From the NCBI GenBank assembly GCA_963575645.1, contig OY754464.1:59618948-59682947 (forward strand): a stretch of 64,000 bases of DNA, read 5' to 3'. Of this stretch, positions 48,001-57,409 are shown piece by piece. Position 1 is the first letter of the stretch. Each line of letters starts with the position of its first letter. The stretch comes from Xanthostigma xanthostigma (taxonomy: Eukaryota > Arthropoda > Insecta > Raphidioptera > Raphidiidae). Under the pieces are notes generated by a model. That model was not told the DNA's origin and did no database searches. It was given only the letters and a program-made list of their open reading frames with translations. The position numbers and the translations under genes are program-made.

Positions 48001-48741
48001 CTCCACATGCAAGAATATCCAGACTATAAATATAGACCACGCAAAAAGACCGCAAAGGCTTCACCAAAATTGTCTCCTCCGGCCAAGAAAACAAAAAGAT
48101 CACCATCGACGAAATCACACAAAAACGATTCAAATAATAATCATCCAGGTGTAAGACGTGCAGTCCAAGAAACTACCATTACGAAACCAAAAGTCCGCGT
48201 GTTTCTGGAACAAAATCTTACCAAAAAATTGACAGATGGTGGCGGTTTGTCTTATACACCGCCGCCGACTGTCACAGCAAAAGTGCCGTCGAGTCCTTCT
48301 TGTGATACTCCAGCGTCTCCAGAAAGTGCTAGTTTCTATGATGAAACCTCGTTCCTTTCAGATACGCTAACTAGCGGAACTGAATTAATAAGTAGAGTAC
48401 CACCATTGAGATTCCACGGTCTTAGTGACGGTAATTTCTTTAAAACGGAACCAGGAATTAAAGAAGAACCAAGAGAACCAACACTGGAAGATGCACGCTT
48501 ACCTGCTATTGACACCGAATCAAGTCTTGATGATTTAGATTCACTTACTGACTTATTTAATACTAATGGTTTGAATATGGATTTAGATGTATTAACTAAA
48601 GATATGGACACTTTTGAAACTGCTTCATCGAGTTCAGGATCACATTTTGAATTCTCGTGCACGCAGGATATGTCCGATATGTTATCTGGAATCGGAGTTA
48701 ATGGCTGGAATGATTCAACATTTAGTCTCATTAATTGTTAA
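24269..48741 (+). CDS. SoxC: SoxC-group HMG-box transcription factor (two coding exons)
   Basis: This gene encodes a SoxC transcription factor, the group of fly Sox14 and vertebrate Sox4/11/12. SoxC proteins bind and bend AACAAT-like DNA in the nucleus and act in neural differentiation; fly Sox14 is ecdysone-induced and needed for neuron remodelling. The model joins 24269-24391 to 47800-48741, 354 residues. The HMG box spans about residues 49-124 ([12 protein letters not shown] to DYKYRPRKK), with nuclear-localisation motifs at both ends. A basic linker follows (about 125-172). Two sumoylation-type motifs, FKTE (255-258) and IKEE (261-264), precede an acidic serine-rich C-terminus. The end [17 protein letters not shown]...W matches the conserved SoxC activation domain. 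At 354 residues it is much shorter than fly Sox14. No ATG opens the exon-2 frame upstream of the HMG box, so exon 1 is required. Gene identity is near certain; exon 1 is well supported but has no transcript evidence here. Confidence 0.95.
24440..25970 (+). other. Proximal intron, AT-rich
   Basis: Unique-looking AT-rich sequence. No repeat or gene recognised. Confidence 0.5.
25980..26330. repeat. Copy of the 10.6-kb repeat with a single array unit
   Basis: AAACCAAATTTTGG.AGGAT..TCGGTATGCAAATATGAAGA is shared with about 10590-10640. It is followed by one unit with a decayed GGCGTATGAGCAG in place of GGCGCATGCGC. Confidence 0.75.
26695..26830. repeat. Short RTE/SINE-like fragment
   Basis: TTGCTTGTTTGTTCAGGAAC followed by TACTGACCAGATTTGAAAAA resembles the 5' part of the tRNA-Lys-related repeat family. 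Confidence 0.5.
27060..27480. repeat. TATA-bearing cassettes, inverted pair
   Basis: Forward cassette: CATTTTTTGTACGAACCTTC, TATAAAAA (27169), AGCTGCTTTTCACTT. Reverse cassette on the minus strand: ATGTATTTTTGCACAACCTCC, TATAAAA (27386-27380), TGGCTGTTTTAC. The pair is head-to-head across about 210 bp. Confidence 0.5.
27500..31195 (+). other. Intron interior, AT-rich
   Basis: No gene or bounded repeat found. Short overlapping frames on both strands near 28374-28692 have no recognisable domain. Confidence 0.5.
31203..31760. repeat. Possible transposon end region
   Basis: ACCGGGTGTTCCGAAATTCG at 31203 is a frequent insect DNA-transposon terminus. I did not find the matching inverse end. Confidence 0.3.
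32870..33395. mobile_element. Non-autonomous retroelement with tRNA-like part
   Basis: Begins with GTCTGTCTGTCTGTTTGTTC, then TCTCCTAAACGACTGGACCG. A minus-strand B-box-like GGGTTAAAATCCC lies near 33125. It ends GAGCCGCGGGGAGCAGCTAG, a common insect RTE/SINE terminus. Confidence 0.55.
33400..35175 (+). other. Intron interior
   Basis: Unique-looking sequence. GGGCCCCATCC...TAGTTACGCCACTGCC near 33918-33975 is a fragment of a common GGCGTAACTA-type insect repeat. No gene. Confidence 0.45.
35181..35393. mobile_element. Foldback repeat, arms about 93 bp
   Basis: AAATATAGTTTAAAAAAACT...CACGCTTTATATCGAACTAA...TTAAAAAGCGT.GGGCGCT pairs almost fully with AGCGCCCC.ACGCTTTTTAA...TTAGTTCGATATAAAGCGTG...AACTATATTT. 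The spacer is about 27 nt. Confidence 0.9.
35400..37280 (+). other. Intron interior
   Basis: Contains one copy of the dispersed 30-bp motif (about 36490) and a small perfect-looking hairpin (36686). No gene. Confidence 0.5.
36686..36732. ncRNA. 47-nt hairpin, 20-bp arms
   Basis: AGTCCATCAGCAAGAGTACA, seven-base loop GTATGTT, then TGTACTCTTGATGATGGACT: 19 of 20 pairs. Compact and isolated. Shorter than a usual insect miRNA precursor. Confidence 0.4.
37283..37545. repeat. Three-unit tandem repeat, about 95-110 bp
   Basis: Each unit has TGGAAC.CC.GTTTGT.AAGTGGGCAAAG followed by AACTGTATGAATGTCGTCCGRC and TTCTAGT. Units start near 37308, 37397 and 37478. The third is truncated. Confidence 0.75.
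37737..37885. mobile_element. Short MITE, family A copy 2
   Basis: GTTCCAAGCAGCCAGCAAACGG at the left is inverted at the right as CCGTTTTGTTGACTGCTTGG. The inner CCGTCACCGTCATGCGCAGA pairs with a diverged inverse. Confidence 0.85.
37890..41840 (+). other. Intron interior, AT-rich
   Basis: Minor hairpins only (GTTCCACGAATT inverted at about 38860-38902) and one copy of the dispersed 30-bp motif at about 40755. No gene or large repeat defined. Confidence 0.45.
41846..42590 (+). repeat. Dispersed repeat family R, long copy with (TA)n insertion
   Basis: Begins GTGTATTTGCCATAAGGCAC, then GGCGTCGGTCGGATGGCGGG. It shares blocks with the 62103 copy to TGGCACTGCGACCCGGAGTT. An AT microsatellite (41973-42064) interrupts it. 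Confidence 0.85.
41973..42064. repeat. (TA)n microsatellite
   Basis: About 90 bases of TA repeats broken by TG and TTT variants, inside repeat family R. The 62.2-kb copy has only TATATACATAT at the same point. Confidence 0.9.
42686..43183. mobile_element. Foldback element, arms about 155 bp
   Basis: Left arm: AAAGGACCCCGGACGGAACA, CATATGGGAATTGGCCCTCG ... CCATGGGCACGAAGTCCGGA ... TTACTTTTATTGCAATC. The right arm is its inverse, ending TGTTCCGTGCGGGGTCCTTT, with few mismatches. The spacer is AT-rich. A 113-codon frame across it is repeat-derived. Confidence 0.9.
43330..43900. repeat. Diverged tandem repeat, about 200-bp period
   Basis: Blocks recur in order: TTCTTCAAG...GAGTT.TCAGATTCAC, then TCTTCCATT.CAATATTTC.CC, then CAATACTTCC.TCAT, then a TCCGAA.CGAA block and ACTTTTTA. 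About three units, decaying toward 43880. Confidence 0.7.
43905..45610 (+). other. Intron interior with TATA cassette copy
   Basis: At about 44590-44640, TTGTGCACGTAGCTCC, TATAAATA (44606-44613), CCTGCTTTCCATTTCA matches the cassettes at 17.8 and 27.2 kb. The rest is AT-rich without a gene. Confidence 0.45.
45620..45690 (+). pseudogene. tRNA-Ile-like pseudogene or SINE head
   Basis: GGCCGATTAGGTCAGTTGGT and TAGAGCGTCCTGC, then GGTCGCGGGTTGGATCACC, follow tRNA-Ile(AAT) closely. The anticodon loop is CAAGTAA (lacking U33), the anticodon stem does not pair, and the 3' acceptor strand is lost. Not a working tRNA. Confidence 0.7.
45700..47660 (+). other. Distal intron
   Basis: Includes an RTE-like fragment near 45950-46020 (CTGGAGCTACTGAGTCGATT), a tRNA-like head at about 46975-47045 (B-box-like GCATTCGAATC), a dispersed-motif copy at about 47110, and a short CA-rich run near 47286. 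No gene. Confidence 0.45.
47800..48741 (+). CDS. SoxC: SoxC coding exon 2 (HMG box and C-terminal activation domain)
   Basis: This single uninterrupted exon of 942 nt includes the TAA stop. It is preceded by a pyrimidine-rich tract and TTGTTACAG acceptor ending at 47799, with a branch-like ATAACTAAAAC about 25 nt before the junction. It carries the whole HMG box and C-terminus. The 25 codons open upstream of the junction read as hydrophobic intronic sequence and start from TTG, not ATG. Confidence 0.95.
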   Translation, partial: TKKNNPNHIKRPMNAFMVWSQIERRKICELQPDMHNAEISKRLGRRWKTLKDEERQPFIEEAERLRQLHMQEYPDYKYRPRKKTAKASPKLSPPAKKTKRSPSTKSHKNDSNNNHPGVRRAVQETTITKPKVRVFLEQNLTKKLTDGGGLSYTPPPTVTAKVPSSPSCDTPASPESASFYDETSFLSDTLTSGTELISRVPPLRFHGLSDGNFFKTEPGIKEEPREPTLEDARLPAIDTESSLDDLDSLTDLFNTNGLNMDLDVLTKDMDTFETASSSSGSHFEFSCTQDMSDMLSGIGVNGWNDSTFSLINC

Positions 48742-49180
48742 GCTTTGGTGTTGATGTAAACAGTGACTAAAAGTGTTTTTTTTTTTTATTTTGCAAGATG
48801 TTTTGTAGTTATAAAAAAATGAAACAATCGCAGCTTCATTTTCTCGGAACCAAATCGTAAAGTGTACATTCTAATTTTGGAAGTGAAAGCATGAATTTGT
48901 TGTACATAGTATTGGGAATTCTTTCTACAGTCATGTGATATAATATTTTTTTTAGTTTTGGCTTTAAACAAGTTGTTTATGCACAAAAAAATCGTTGATA
49001 ATTGGAAGATGTTTTATCTTTGTCACATTCATGGCTGTACAGATTTATTGTCCATTGAAGCCTTTAAAAATGATCTCATAATTTGTGTTTTATTTTTTTT
49101 TTTGTTTTTGTGTGTAAGCGTTTTTATGTTGATTTAGTTCTTTTCGTTTAAGTGAATAAAAGAGATAAGTTTCACTACTT
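48742..49180 (+). other. SoxC proximal 3' UTR
   Basis: AT-rich sequence follows the stop. TGTACATA at 48901-48908 fits the Pumilio element TGTANATA. The first AATAAA is at 49155-49160. Further AATAAA copies at 50811 and 53003 leave room for longer isoforms. Confidence 0.45.
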
Positions 49181-51335
49181 GGTTTACAATTTGCTTGTAC
49201 GTAATTTATTTTGCTGGCATCAATCAAAAGATGGATGTTCTTAGCTATTGTAGTCTGATGAATAATTTCAATTTTTTTAATTGCCATTTTTATTTTTGTC
49301 TAAATTGCCAGTTGATTAAGTTCATCAACGATTTAAATAGTCTGTCTAAACAACGTAATTATTTTAATTGGAAGTGTAGTGCCTAGAGATATCAAGCATC
49401 AATAATTATTAATTAAAAGTTGGATTACCGTACATTCTACATTATAAAGTGATATGAAATGACAGAGTTGCTTGCGATATACTGATATAAATTCATCATC
49501 AAATAGTACTTGGATGAAAATGTATTGTAAGATTTTAATATACAATCTACTAAATAATGATGGATTGGAGAATCAGATTGGCAACTCTATAATGAGCCTT
49601 TCTCTTGAGAAACGAACAAATGTCCTTTTGTAGTGCTAGTAGTACCTACCTACCGTACAACTAGCGACACAGACGGACTATTTTTTGTTTCCAAATGGCA
49701 TTCAAATAGCAGTGAGAAAACCTAATTGAAAAAAAAATGTTCCAAGATCAAATACTGAAGACAATAAGGTTACTAGTTTCTGGGGAAGGAAGAAATAGAA
49801 AGTTTAGCGGTACAACTGTCACATAAGCTATTCTTTCCCTGGCAGACTTGAGAACTTCCAAATTATCTACAACTAAACCAATGTTTGAGACTGTCCCGTC
49901 ATCGTAAAATAGTTTTAAAATATAAACACTTGTGTAAGATACCACACTCACGGTTAACTGAGTATTGCATTCAGGAAAAAGGCTCATTGATACAGAATCT
50001 TAAATATTGACATTTATGTAAATGGATCTCTTTTTCGTATTATAATATTATAAGCTATAATAATCTGTTAGAAACTAATACAGAAGCTCAGATTCTGGAT
50101 ATTTTTTATCACCAACAAATTTGACTTCAAAATATAAATTAATATTTTGATGTAGAAATTAGTTCGTGATAAAATATCAATTAAACCAGATATCAAAGCT
50201 AAACAAAATCAGGCTGTGATTCCATGTTTTGCTAACCAATTGATTTTTTTTCAAGTCCGTTAGTCAATAAAAATCAGTTTTAAAAAATAGAATCTGCAGT
50301 CCAACTTTGACCGTCGCATTAAAAACTCCACGTATTTAAAAAAATATTTGATTATTCTTAATTATCATTTAAAAATTATATGTAATGTTATTATTTAAAC
50401 ATTTTATTCTATATCGTATTAAAAAATGACAATGTTTTTTCTCTGTTTATATAATAATTATATTCTTTTATTGAAATGCCATAATTAATAACTGCGTATT
50501 TTTATAAAAGAGATAACTCGACGAAAATGTACTTAAATTTTTAAAAAAGCGAGGTCTGTACAAAATTTTTATGATATCTATTTTATATTTGAAACATAAG
50601 TATAGCGTTTTGAATACGGAGACATTACTGGCATTGGACAGTAACACTACACGCAGTTTAAACTGGCCTTTATAAAAACCATCAATGGCGTTTTCAGTGA
50701 CTGAGATTGACTTTAAATATGATGCTTGGAAAGCATCTTATTGAAGCCGCTTTACCATGTAAGTAGTGTTCGAAGTACGTGGCTTTACTTATATAATATA
50801 CGGTGTGTTTAATAAAAAATTATAAACTATGAATTTCCAGCAAAAGTCTGAAATATGTTATAAGGTAGATACAATTTACTAACTGAAGCAATTTTTTGTC
50901 TTCTTTCAAAGCCAGTATCAATTATCATTTTTTATTGCACACACAGTATAATAAACATGCATATATTATAATAAATATATATAATTATAAATGACAAATA
51001 AATACATTTATTGGATTGTCTAGTAGGTAGCTTTGTTCAGATTTATGGATTCGGGATTTGGTCACCATTTTTGAGATCGTAAATTTAATCAAAATGTGCT
51101 ACAAATATTCCAAAATATCTATTAATAATATTGCGAATTGTGTATTTTAGTATGAACAGAAAAAGAGATTTTTCAGTCAGAGCACAAAATAATTTAACCA
51201 CAGTAAATAAAAAAAATTTAGACTTTTTTTAGTATATTTAATTTCAGATGATCTCCAGAAATATCTCTTCCAAAATTTGATATCTATTTTTTTAATTCAG
51301 TATTTTTTTAACTAATTAAAACAATTACAATTTAT
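49181..51335. other. Downstream of SoxC, AT-rich
   Basis: May be distal 3' UTR if the AATAAA at 50811 or 53003 is used. No gene or defined repeat. Confidence 0.4.
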
Positions 51336-51341
51336 ATTTAA

Positions 51342-51603
51342 CCCTTTCGCTACTGTTGCGTGTGTGAACCGCTGCCATTACCATATTAATAGCGTACATA
51401 AAACGTAACCTAGCAAATAATGATGCATTATATTATAGTACCTATATTAATATAAGCGTTTGCAGCGCACTACGATGCAAGCGTTTGCATCCCCCTGGAA
51501 ATGCGACGATGTAACAATCTTGCAACACGGTCATTAGATGCAAGCATTCGCTACACAGTATTCTTCCCTGAACGTAAAAAGGCGCAGCACGGTAGTGAAA
51601 GGG
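51342..51603. mobile_element. piggyBac-like MITE
   Basis: Ends are CCCTTTCGCTACTG and, inverted, CGGTAGTGAAAGGG. TTAA flanks the left (51338-51341) and TTCG the right (51604-51607), a mutated duplication. CCCTTT ends with TTAA target sites fit piggyBac. The interior repeats GATGCAAGC.TT.GC. No coding region. Confidence 0.7.
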
Positions 51604-51609
51604 TTCGAT

Positions 51610-54540
51610 TCCGAATTTTTATAACTATGAAAAAATCGAAAATATTGTTCATTGAGATTTTTGGTCTGAAAGATGGAATTGTGTTGGCTTAGTTCAGTGG
51701 TCCTTGGAAGGAGATGGTAGTTGTTCACCTTTAACATACTTCCTCTGTATTTTTTCTTGTCAAATCACTTTTATAAAACACCTTAAGACTATTTGTTAAC
51801 ACTGCGCCAACCTACATCTATAATAAGTGTGCTTTAAATGTCTAGAAATTAAAAAAAAAGAAAGAGTAAATTTTAGGTATTTGAACAGCGAATTGTGTCC
51901 ATATTATCGTGTAAATTTTGGCAGAGTATTTAAAATTCAGGTAAAAAATAATATTACTGACAGTTAAGACTGTTTATCGAATTTCTTTTTTCAGATTTTA
52001 GGAGCATGTACCTGTTTGAAACATTGGAATGCTATTGTTTTTGAATTGCTCAAAAAAAATTTTTTCCTTCAGTCGAAACATTTCTTTAACATTGTACATT
52101 TAGAAAGAACTGACTAATTTTTTTTTTACAATTTTTTACCAAAAGTGTCTTAAAAATCGATTTACAAATTTTAATATTCTTTGTTTTTATTAGTTTTCAA
52201 AAATCACATATTTATTTCAAGTCTATTCAACAAATTTTCATTTTCTTGAAGAAAACTTTTTTGAAAGTTTGTGTGTTATTTTACGCCTGAATAGTGCTCT
52301 GTATTTTATGATATTTATATAACCAATGTCTATTTTGGGGTAAAATTTAAAATTATATTGTTTGAATAAAAAAAACTATTTTTAAATATAAAAAAAATAT
52401 TAGAGACTCATGAAAAGTATAATAAAAAAAGCTTAAGAAGTAGAATGTTTAGTGATGTGCATTTTATTAATTGTCAGTTGGCATTTATGACATTTAATTA
52501 ATTAGTAAGTATTTTTGATCATTACATTTTAACTTATAATGGAAAGATTATTGACTTTGTTGAAATAAACGAAATAAAAAGTTTACACACATTAAAACAT
52601 CCAGCAACAAGACTTCATACATAAGATTTGAAACTCACAGACAGACGCTAATGACCTACGTTGTCGAACGTCTGTAATGTCTGAAACTCATACGTTTGAC
52701 GCTGACAAGCAATTTTTGATTGTGGATAAACTCGGTCTGTTGATAGATGGTCCGGGACCTAACTAAACTATTTAATCGGCCAATGAAACAGTTACAAATG
52801 AACATAACAACAGGCTGACTAAAAATTGCCTGTTACCGCCAAGTCTTAATAGTACAATGGTCTTGAAAGAAGCGTATTTCGTCCATAACTTCAAGTGTAT
52901 GCTGAACTTACTGTAACTTAACTTAAACGTTAATGTTATGACGTACGTAATACGTAAACTAAAACATTATTTTACAGTTTTCAGCAGTAAACTTTAAATT
53001 GCAATAAAACAAAGCATAATCGGCAACCATTGTTAACATTTGTTTTTTTTTTTTGGCCGATTTTTTATATACGATGTAATAATTTTAAAATTATAATGTA
53101 CATAACTGTACATATTCGCTCATTTTTTATTGTTATAAATACTTATGGTTTTGTAATAAGAGTTTTTCTAACAACAGTGTTATTAATTTAGATTTTAATA
53201 ATATTTACCAAAATTCTTTCATTTAATATTAAAATAGAAATACAGGATGTGCTCAATAGATTTATTCTTTTGTTAACACCCTGTAGGTTATAATCGATCG
53301 AACGGCCAGTCAAAAGGGGAACGACAAAAATATTTTTTTACAGTGTCTGATATATTTATCTAAAATCCGATAAAAATCGTTTCAACAGTTTTTGAGTTGA
53401 AATTTCGTTAAACTTACGAAAATTCGATTTTATTTATTTGTGGAAATGTCCAAGAGTTTAATTTCCCGGGAACTGTGTGTACATTTTTGTTGGGAATTTT
53501 TCGAAAGTCTCGTGTACGCTTTTCTCGGAAAATTAGCCCCTCGGAAATGTTTAAGCAAAGCCGAATTTTCGAAATCAGATTTCATTCAAAATTTAGGCTG
53601 TTGTTCCTCCATTTATCAATCAGCTATACGCAACTGATTTTGATAAAAAAATGTATCCGAAATCAAAGGAATTAATTTGTTTAACTAATAATCTTACGTC
53701 ACACAATGGGAAACCGGACCTGAGGAATCGCCGATTTCGACCAATTTTGCGATACTCCGTCATTTTATTATTAGGGACATTAAATTTTGAAATTGTATTA
53801 GATGCTGAGGATATCAGCTGTCGAACGTCTATAGTCAAACAGTCTATCAATTCTACCGTAACGCTAATTGCCAGCGAATCGACGTAACACGTTTTTAGTG
53901 TGCTTAATAATACTACTAGTTGTGAATGACTTTCAAAATTAAATGTCCCAAAAAATAAGGACGAGGTAGTTTTAGTTTTGTTTTACAAAAAAAAAAAAAT
54001 GGTTGAGAGGGCGACTCCTCAGCTATGGTTCTTCATTGTCAATTTTTTTTTTATTACTAACATAAAGCAACCGATCTCGTCTGTAACGAACTTTCTTTGA
54101 TTCTATATTATATTTTATATTATAGAAATTAGATTTTTTAATAGCAATTATTATATTTGCTATTCATGATATTTCTTTGATTTGTATTTTTTTGTAATTT
54201 TGTACAACCTCTATTTTATACTTGAATTATTCGCAAATAACAATTGATTTGAGTTATTTGTTGTAAAATATCTATCCCCTTGTCATTTTTGTAAATCTCC
54301 GCCTACCAATACCCCCCACCCATGTATTATACCCTTTTAACGATTATATAATATGAATTTATTATATATTAGTTACATTATATAATAGTGTGTAAATTTT
54401 GTATTGTAGTTGTTTATAAATATATAATTATATGGCAAAATAACAAAATTTTTTTACAAAATCATTGTAGTATTATTTATAATTTCAAAAACCTTCCCTG
54501 AAAATCAGTGATTTGTTTTTTCAGATTTGTTATATTCAAT
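51610..54540. other. Gene-free AT-rich stretch
   Basis: Two copies of the dispersed 30-bp motif (about 52645 and 53810). TGTACATA-type motifs lie near 53097. Overlapping short frames near 53440-53887 show no domain. Confidence 0.45.
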
Positions 54541-54542
54541 AA

Positions 54543-54707
54543 CAGTAGACTTCGGTTATAACGAACTTCAAAAAACTGCTCGGTATACCCGAAATTCTTC
54601 TAACGCGATAATTTTATATAAGGAAAATCAGCGATACCTACTTGAAATTTAAATCATTATAAACGGAAGTTCGCTACATGTATGTATTTTATAGTCGAGG
54701 TCTACTG
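54543..54707. mobile_element. pogo-like MITE
   Basis: CAGTAGACTTCGGTTATAAC at the left and an inverted CAGTAGACCTCGACTATAAA at the right, with TA at 54708. The left TA is mutated to AA. The interior has AACGAACTTC and GAAGTTCG inverted. Confidence 0.6.
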
Positions 54708-55072
54708 TATAGTGAAATTTATTAATAGGGGACACGTCAATATAAAGGACATCGCAGTGAACCGACCCTGCACCATAGCGAATTACCGTACGCGTAAGGC
54801 CTCGCTATTGCATGGTCTATAAAAATCAAAAAGTAAGTTTTTTTTTTCTATTTTTAGCGCTTTTATTATGATAAAATAATAACGATAAAGCAAATTTTTA
54901 AAAAATTAGGCGTTCATTATAGACTACCGACGGAAGTGAAAACTTAAAACTGAAATAACTGGTTCGCGTAGTCAATTTAACTTTACTTATTATTATATTA
55001 TACATATACACATGTACCTACTATTGTTAGAATTCAAATATTTGATTAACGTCTGATTTGAACTCTTCAATA

Positions 55073-55165
55073 AATAAAATTATCGACCAATTTTTCAGAC
55101 AATTTTAATGTCACAATATTCAAATCTTTGATTAAACGTCTGAAAAATTGGTCTATAATTTTATT
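55073..55165. repeat. Small inverted repeat
   Basis: ATAAAATTATCGACCAATTTTTCAGAC is inverted, with one indel, as GTCTGAAAAATTGGTC...ATTTTAT around about 35 nt. ATTCAAATATTTGATTAACGTC and its near copy are direct repeats beside it. Confidence 0.65.
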
Positions 55166-55451
55166 TACTAATGCTTGAATCTTACAATAGGGAAAATTAG
55201 AGTCAAGATAGGCAAAAATTTTACGTAGATACGATATTATACAATGTGTACTGGCTGCGCGCGCACGCTAGTTCACTGGTGGCCAACCGCAACACGTTAT
55301 ACTTATAACTATAGGCTAGATGCACACATGCGTGAATTAACGTGCGGTGCCGCTGCGACACCGCTGCGTGGCCGCAGCAACTCGTGCACATGTCCGTTGT
55401 TTTAACGTGCGGCACCGCTGCGAGTCAGACGTTTCTGTGTTTTTGTTGGCA

Positions 55452-55643
55452 ATGGAGGTGTATACAAAAAAACGTGCGATTTTCGCTTACATTGTATACA
55501 AAAAAATTTTTTTTTTTTTTTTTAAAAGACGTTACTGGGTACATCCCTACATCGATGATAGGCTAACGAGAGGTGTTTTTGTAACTTTGTTTTCGGATCT
55601 GCGAAAAAATCCAGACAAGTTTTTCAACTATTTTCGTATGAAT
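55452..55643 (+). pseudogene. Harbinger transposase, N-terminal fragment
   Basis: From ATG 55452 the frame reads MEVYTKKRAIFAYIVYKK, a phenylalanine run from a poly-T tract, then RRYWVHPYIDDRLTRG and DLRKNPDKFFNYFRM. The WVHP...R...G.F..L...LR..P.(K/R)FFNY(F/Y)RM pattern marks the N-terminus of Harbinger (HARBI1-like) transposases. About 64 codons survive. The whole DDE nuclease domain is deleted, so it cannot cut DNA. The frame then runs into antisense of the neighbouring MADF fragment. Identification is by remembered family motif. Confidence 0.8.
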
Positions 55644-55648
55644 ACAAA

Positions 55649-55802
55649 TATCAACCCACGCTCCTCTTTTTTTGGTTCGATCGTGGTAGCTCTCTTCCGC
55701 TGTATTCCATATTTCAGGATGAAGTTTAACTTCACCTAGAAACTGCTCCATATCTATTTCATCGATATTGAATTGAATGATTTTGGTTGCCATTATTGTC
55801 AA
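55649..55802 (-). pseudogene. Harbinger accessory MADF/Myb-like protein, N-terminal fragment
   Basis: From ATG at 55802 on the minus strand: 51 codons including MEQFLGEVKLHPEIWNT, then SYHDRTKKRGAWVDI. This is the first half of a MADF domain (..I..V..HP.IW(D/N)....Y.DR..K..AW..I). Harbinger elements carry such a second DNA-binding gene, which helps nuclear import and TIR binding of the transposase. The rest is lost at the deletion joint, after which the frame enters transposase sequence in antisense. No signal or membrane segment. Confidence 0.8.
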
Positions 55803-56109
55803 GAAAATTATTTCGAAACGTGGGTGATTTTTTCACAACAATTTTAAATGCGTTTGCGGCAAAATGACGGTAGTGTGCACTGACCAATATGTCGCAATGT
55901 TATGATAGACGGCGCGTGCACGCGCGGTGCTCTTGCGGCGTGAGAGGACCCTGCGGTATTTCTTGCACGCAAGATGGACGTGCGGCGCCGCGGCGTTGCC
56001 ACTGTTATGTGTGCACTACCACATAAGTTTGTGGGTACTTCACGCCGCTTTCGCGGCGCCGCAGCGTTGCCGCGCGTTAAAAAACCGCATGTGTGCATCA
56101 GGCCATAGA

Positions 56110-56895
56110 TATACTGTTGACATTGGCGTGTCGGTGACGCAAAATCATGCGATTTTACCCATCCAAAAATCGGCTAACGTGCCTATAGAAGTTTTCACTT
56201 CAAAAATATTATTTTTTAAAGAGTAACCTCAAAATCGCAATGCGTTTGTATCAAATGGTTAATTCGCCATAGATTCAGAAATTTTCCCATAAACTTCTAT
56301 ACGAGCTAAAACACTCGATTGCGAACACTCTATATAGTAAAAAAAATACATAAATGGACACATTTCACTAAACTCATTAACGTATAGAGTGTAGACGCAT
56401 TGTCGCACTAGTCAATAATCTCTCTAAAATCATTACCAGACGACTATTCCCTCTCTCAGCAATGTATGAGCGAGATAAAATAAAGTAGCTGCCAATCCCG
56501 TGAATACAATCCGAGTTTTAGTAGAAGAGATCGGAAAAAGCAACAATCGAACGAAATTTTTCTGGTAATACGGAGTTAATTCTCAGGATAAGGTTAGATT
56601 AAAAATTTGATGCGGCGATGCATGCATATCTTTTCTCTGTATAAAGTTCTAGATAGTTTAATAATAGCAAAACATGTATTATCATGGCCGGATTTATATT
56701 AGTATAAGGGCCCTAAGCAGTACTCCTAACAGGAACCCTTAACCTCAGAAATAATTCAATACAAGCTAAGCGAATTCTGGAATTTAATAATTCTACATAA
56801 ATAATTATTTTCCTACACATTTATTTTTAAAGTATGGAAAATTAAAAAAAAAAAACAAACAAAGGGGTTAAGGCATAGACAGGCAGCTACTACTA
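56110..56895. other. Gene-free stretch
   Basis: No gene. A GGCCGGATTTATATT...AAGGGCCCTAAGCAG fragment near 56687 resembles a common insect repeat. Confidence 0.4.
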
Positions 56896-56899
56896 CAAC

Positions 56900-57065
56900 A
56901 GGTATGTTCCAAGCAGTTAGCAAACGGACACAAAACCGCCACCGTCATGCGCATATAGCTAAATCGTGTTCTAAAACCGACACAAACAGTTTCGTTTTAG
57001 CTACTTCGCATGATTGTGCTTGGTGACGATTTCGTGTCCGTTTGTTGGCTGCTTGGAACATACCT
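56900..57065. mobile_element. Short MITE, family A copy 3
   Basis: AGGTATGTTCCAAGCAGTTA and an inverted right end AGGTATGTTCCAAGCAGCCA. The inner CCGCCACCGTCATGCGCATA and GTTTCGTTTTAGCTAC are shared with copies at 6697 and 37737. Confidence 0.9.
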
Positions 57066-57205
57066 ACAGTATAGCTATCTGTCGATGCCTTAACCCCAAA
57101 TTGTTAGTAGAAGTTTTGTTCCAAAAATATGTATTGAAGGAGATTTATTTGATTGAGGAACAATTGAAAAATTAGCTTTACCAGAGTATCGCTTGTGGCC
57201 AACGT

Positions 57206-57231
57206 TTCGAAAAATATATTTCCATCTTCAG
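57206..57231 (-). ncRNA. Hammerhead-like core with intact consensus
   Basis: On the minus strand CTGAAGA fits CTGANGA exactly. It is followed by GGAAA..TTTTTC (possible stem II, one G-U) and GAAACGTTGG. This is the best-preserved of the Penelope-type cores in the window. The full three-helix fold was not modelled. Confidence 0.5.
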
Positions 57232-57367
57232 GCCCTCAATGCAAGTTGAGATGGTAAATGTGCAAATTATTGTAATTATACGTGATCATTTATTATGAAT
57301 TTCAACAGTTTTTAAATTTAGAAATATCATAAAATAGTTTTTTAATAAAATTGTTCTGTCCAGTGTG

Positions 57368-57402
57368 AAAATAAATATTGTACAGTATACAATATTTATT
57401 TT
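57368..57402. repeat. Perfect AT hairpin
   Basis: AAAATAAATATTGTA, loop CAGTA, then its exact inverse. 15-bp arms. Confidence 0.6.
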
Positions 57403-57409
57403 GCTCATA

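Larger units (their letters stand above)
55314..56104. mobile_element. PIF/Harbinger deletion derivative
   Basis: Ends are GGCTAGATGCACACATGCG and, inverted, GGCCTGATGCACACATGCG. They are flanked by ATA at 55311-55313 and 56105-56107, the 3-bp duplication of this superfamily. Subterminal GC-rich GTGCGGCGCCGC-type repeats occur at both ends. Inside are the 5' ends of both Harbinger genes facing each other, joined near 55645 by an internal deletion. Confidence 0.85.

Noticed and set aside
48336..48731. 131-codon minus-strand frame inside SoxC exon 2
   Set aside because: Shadow of the real coding strand.
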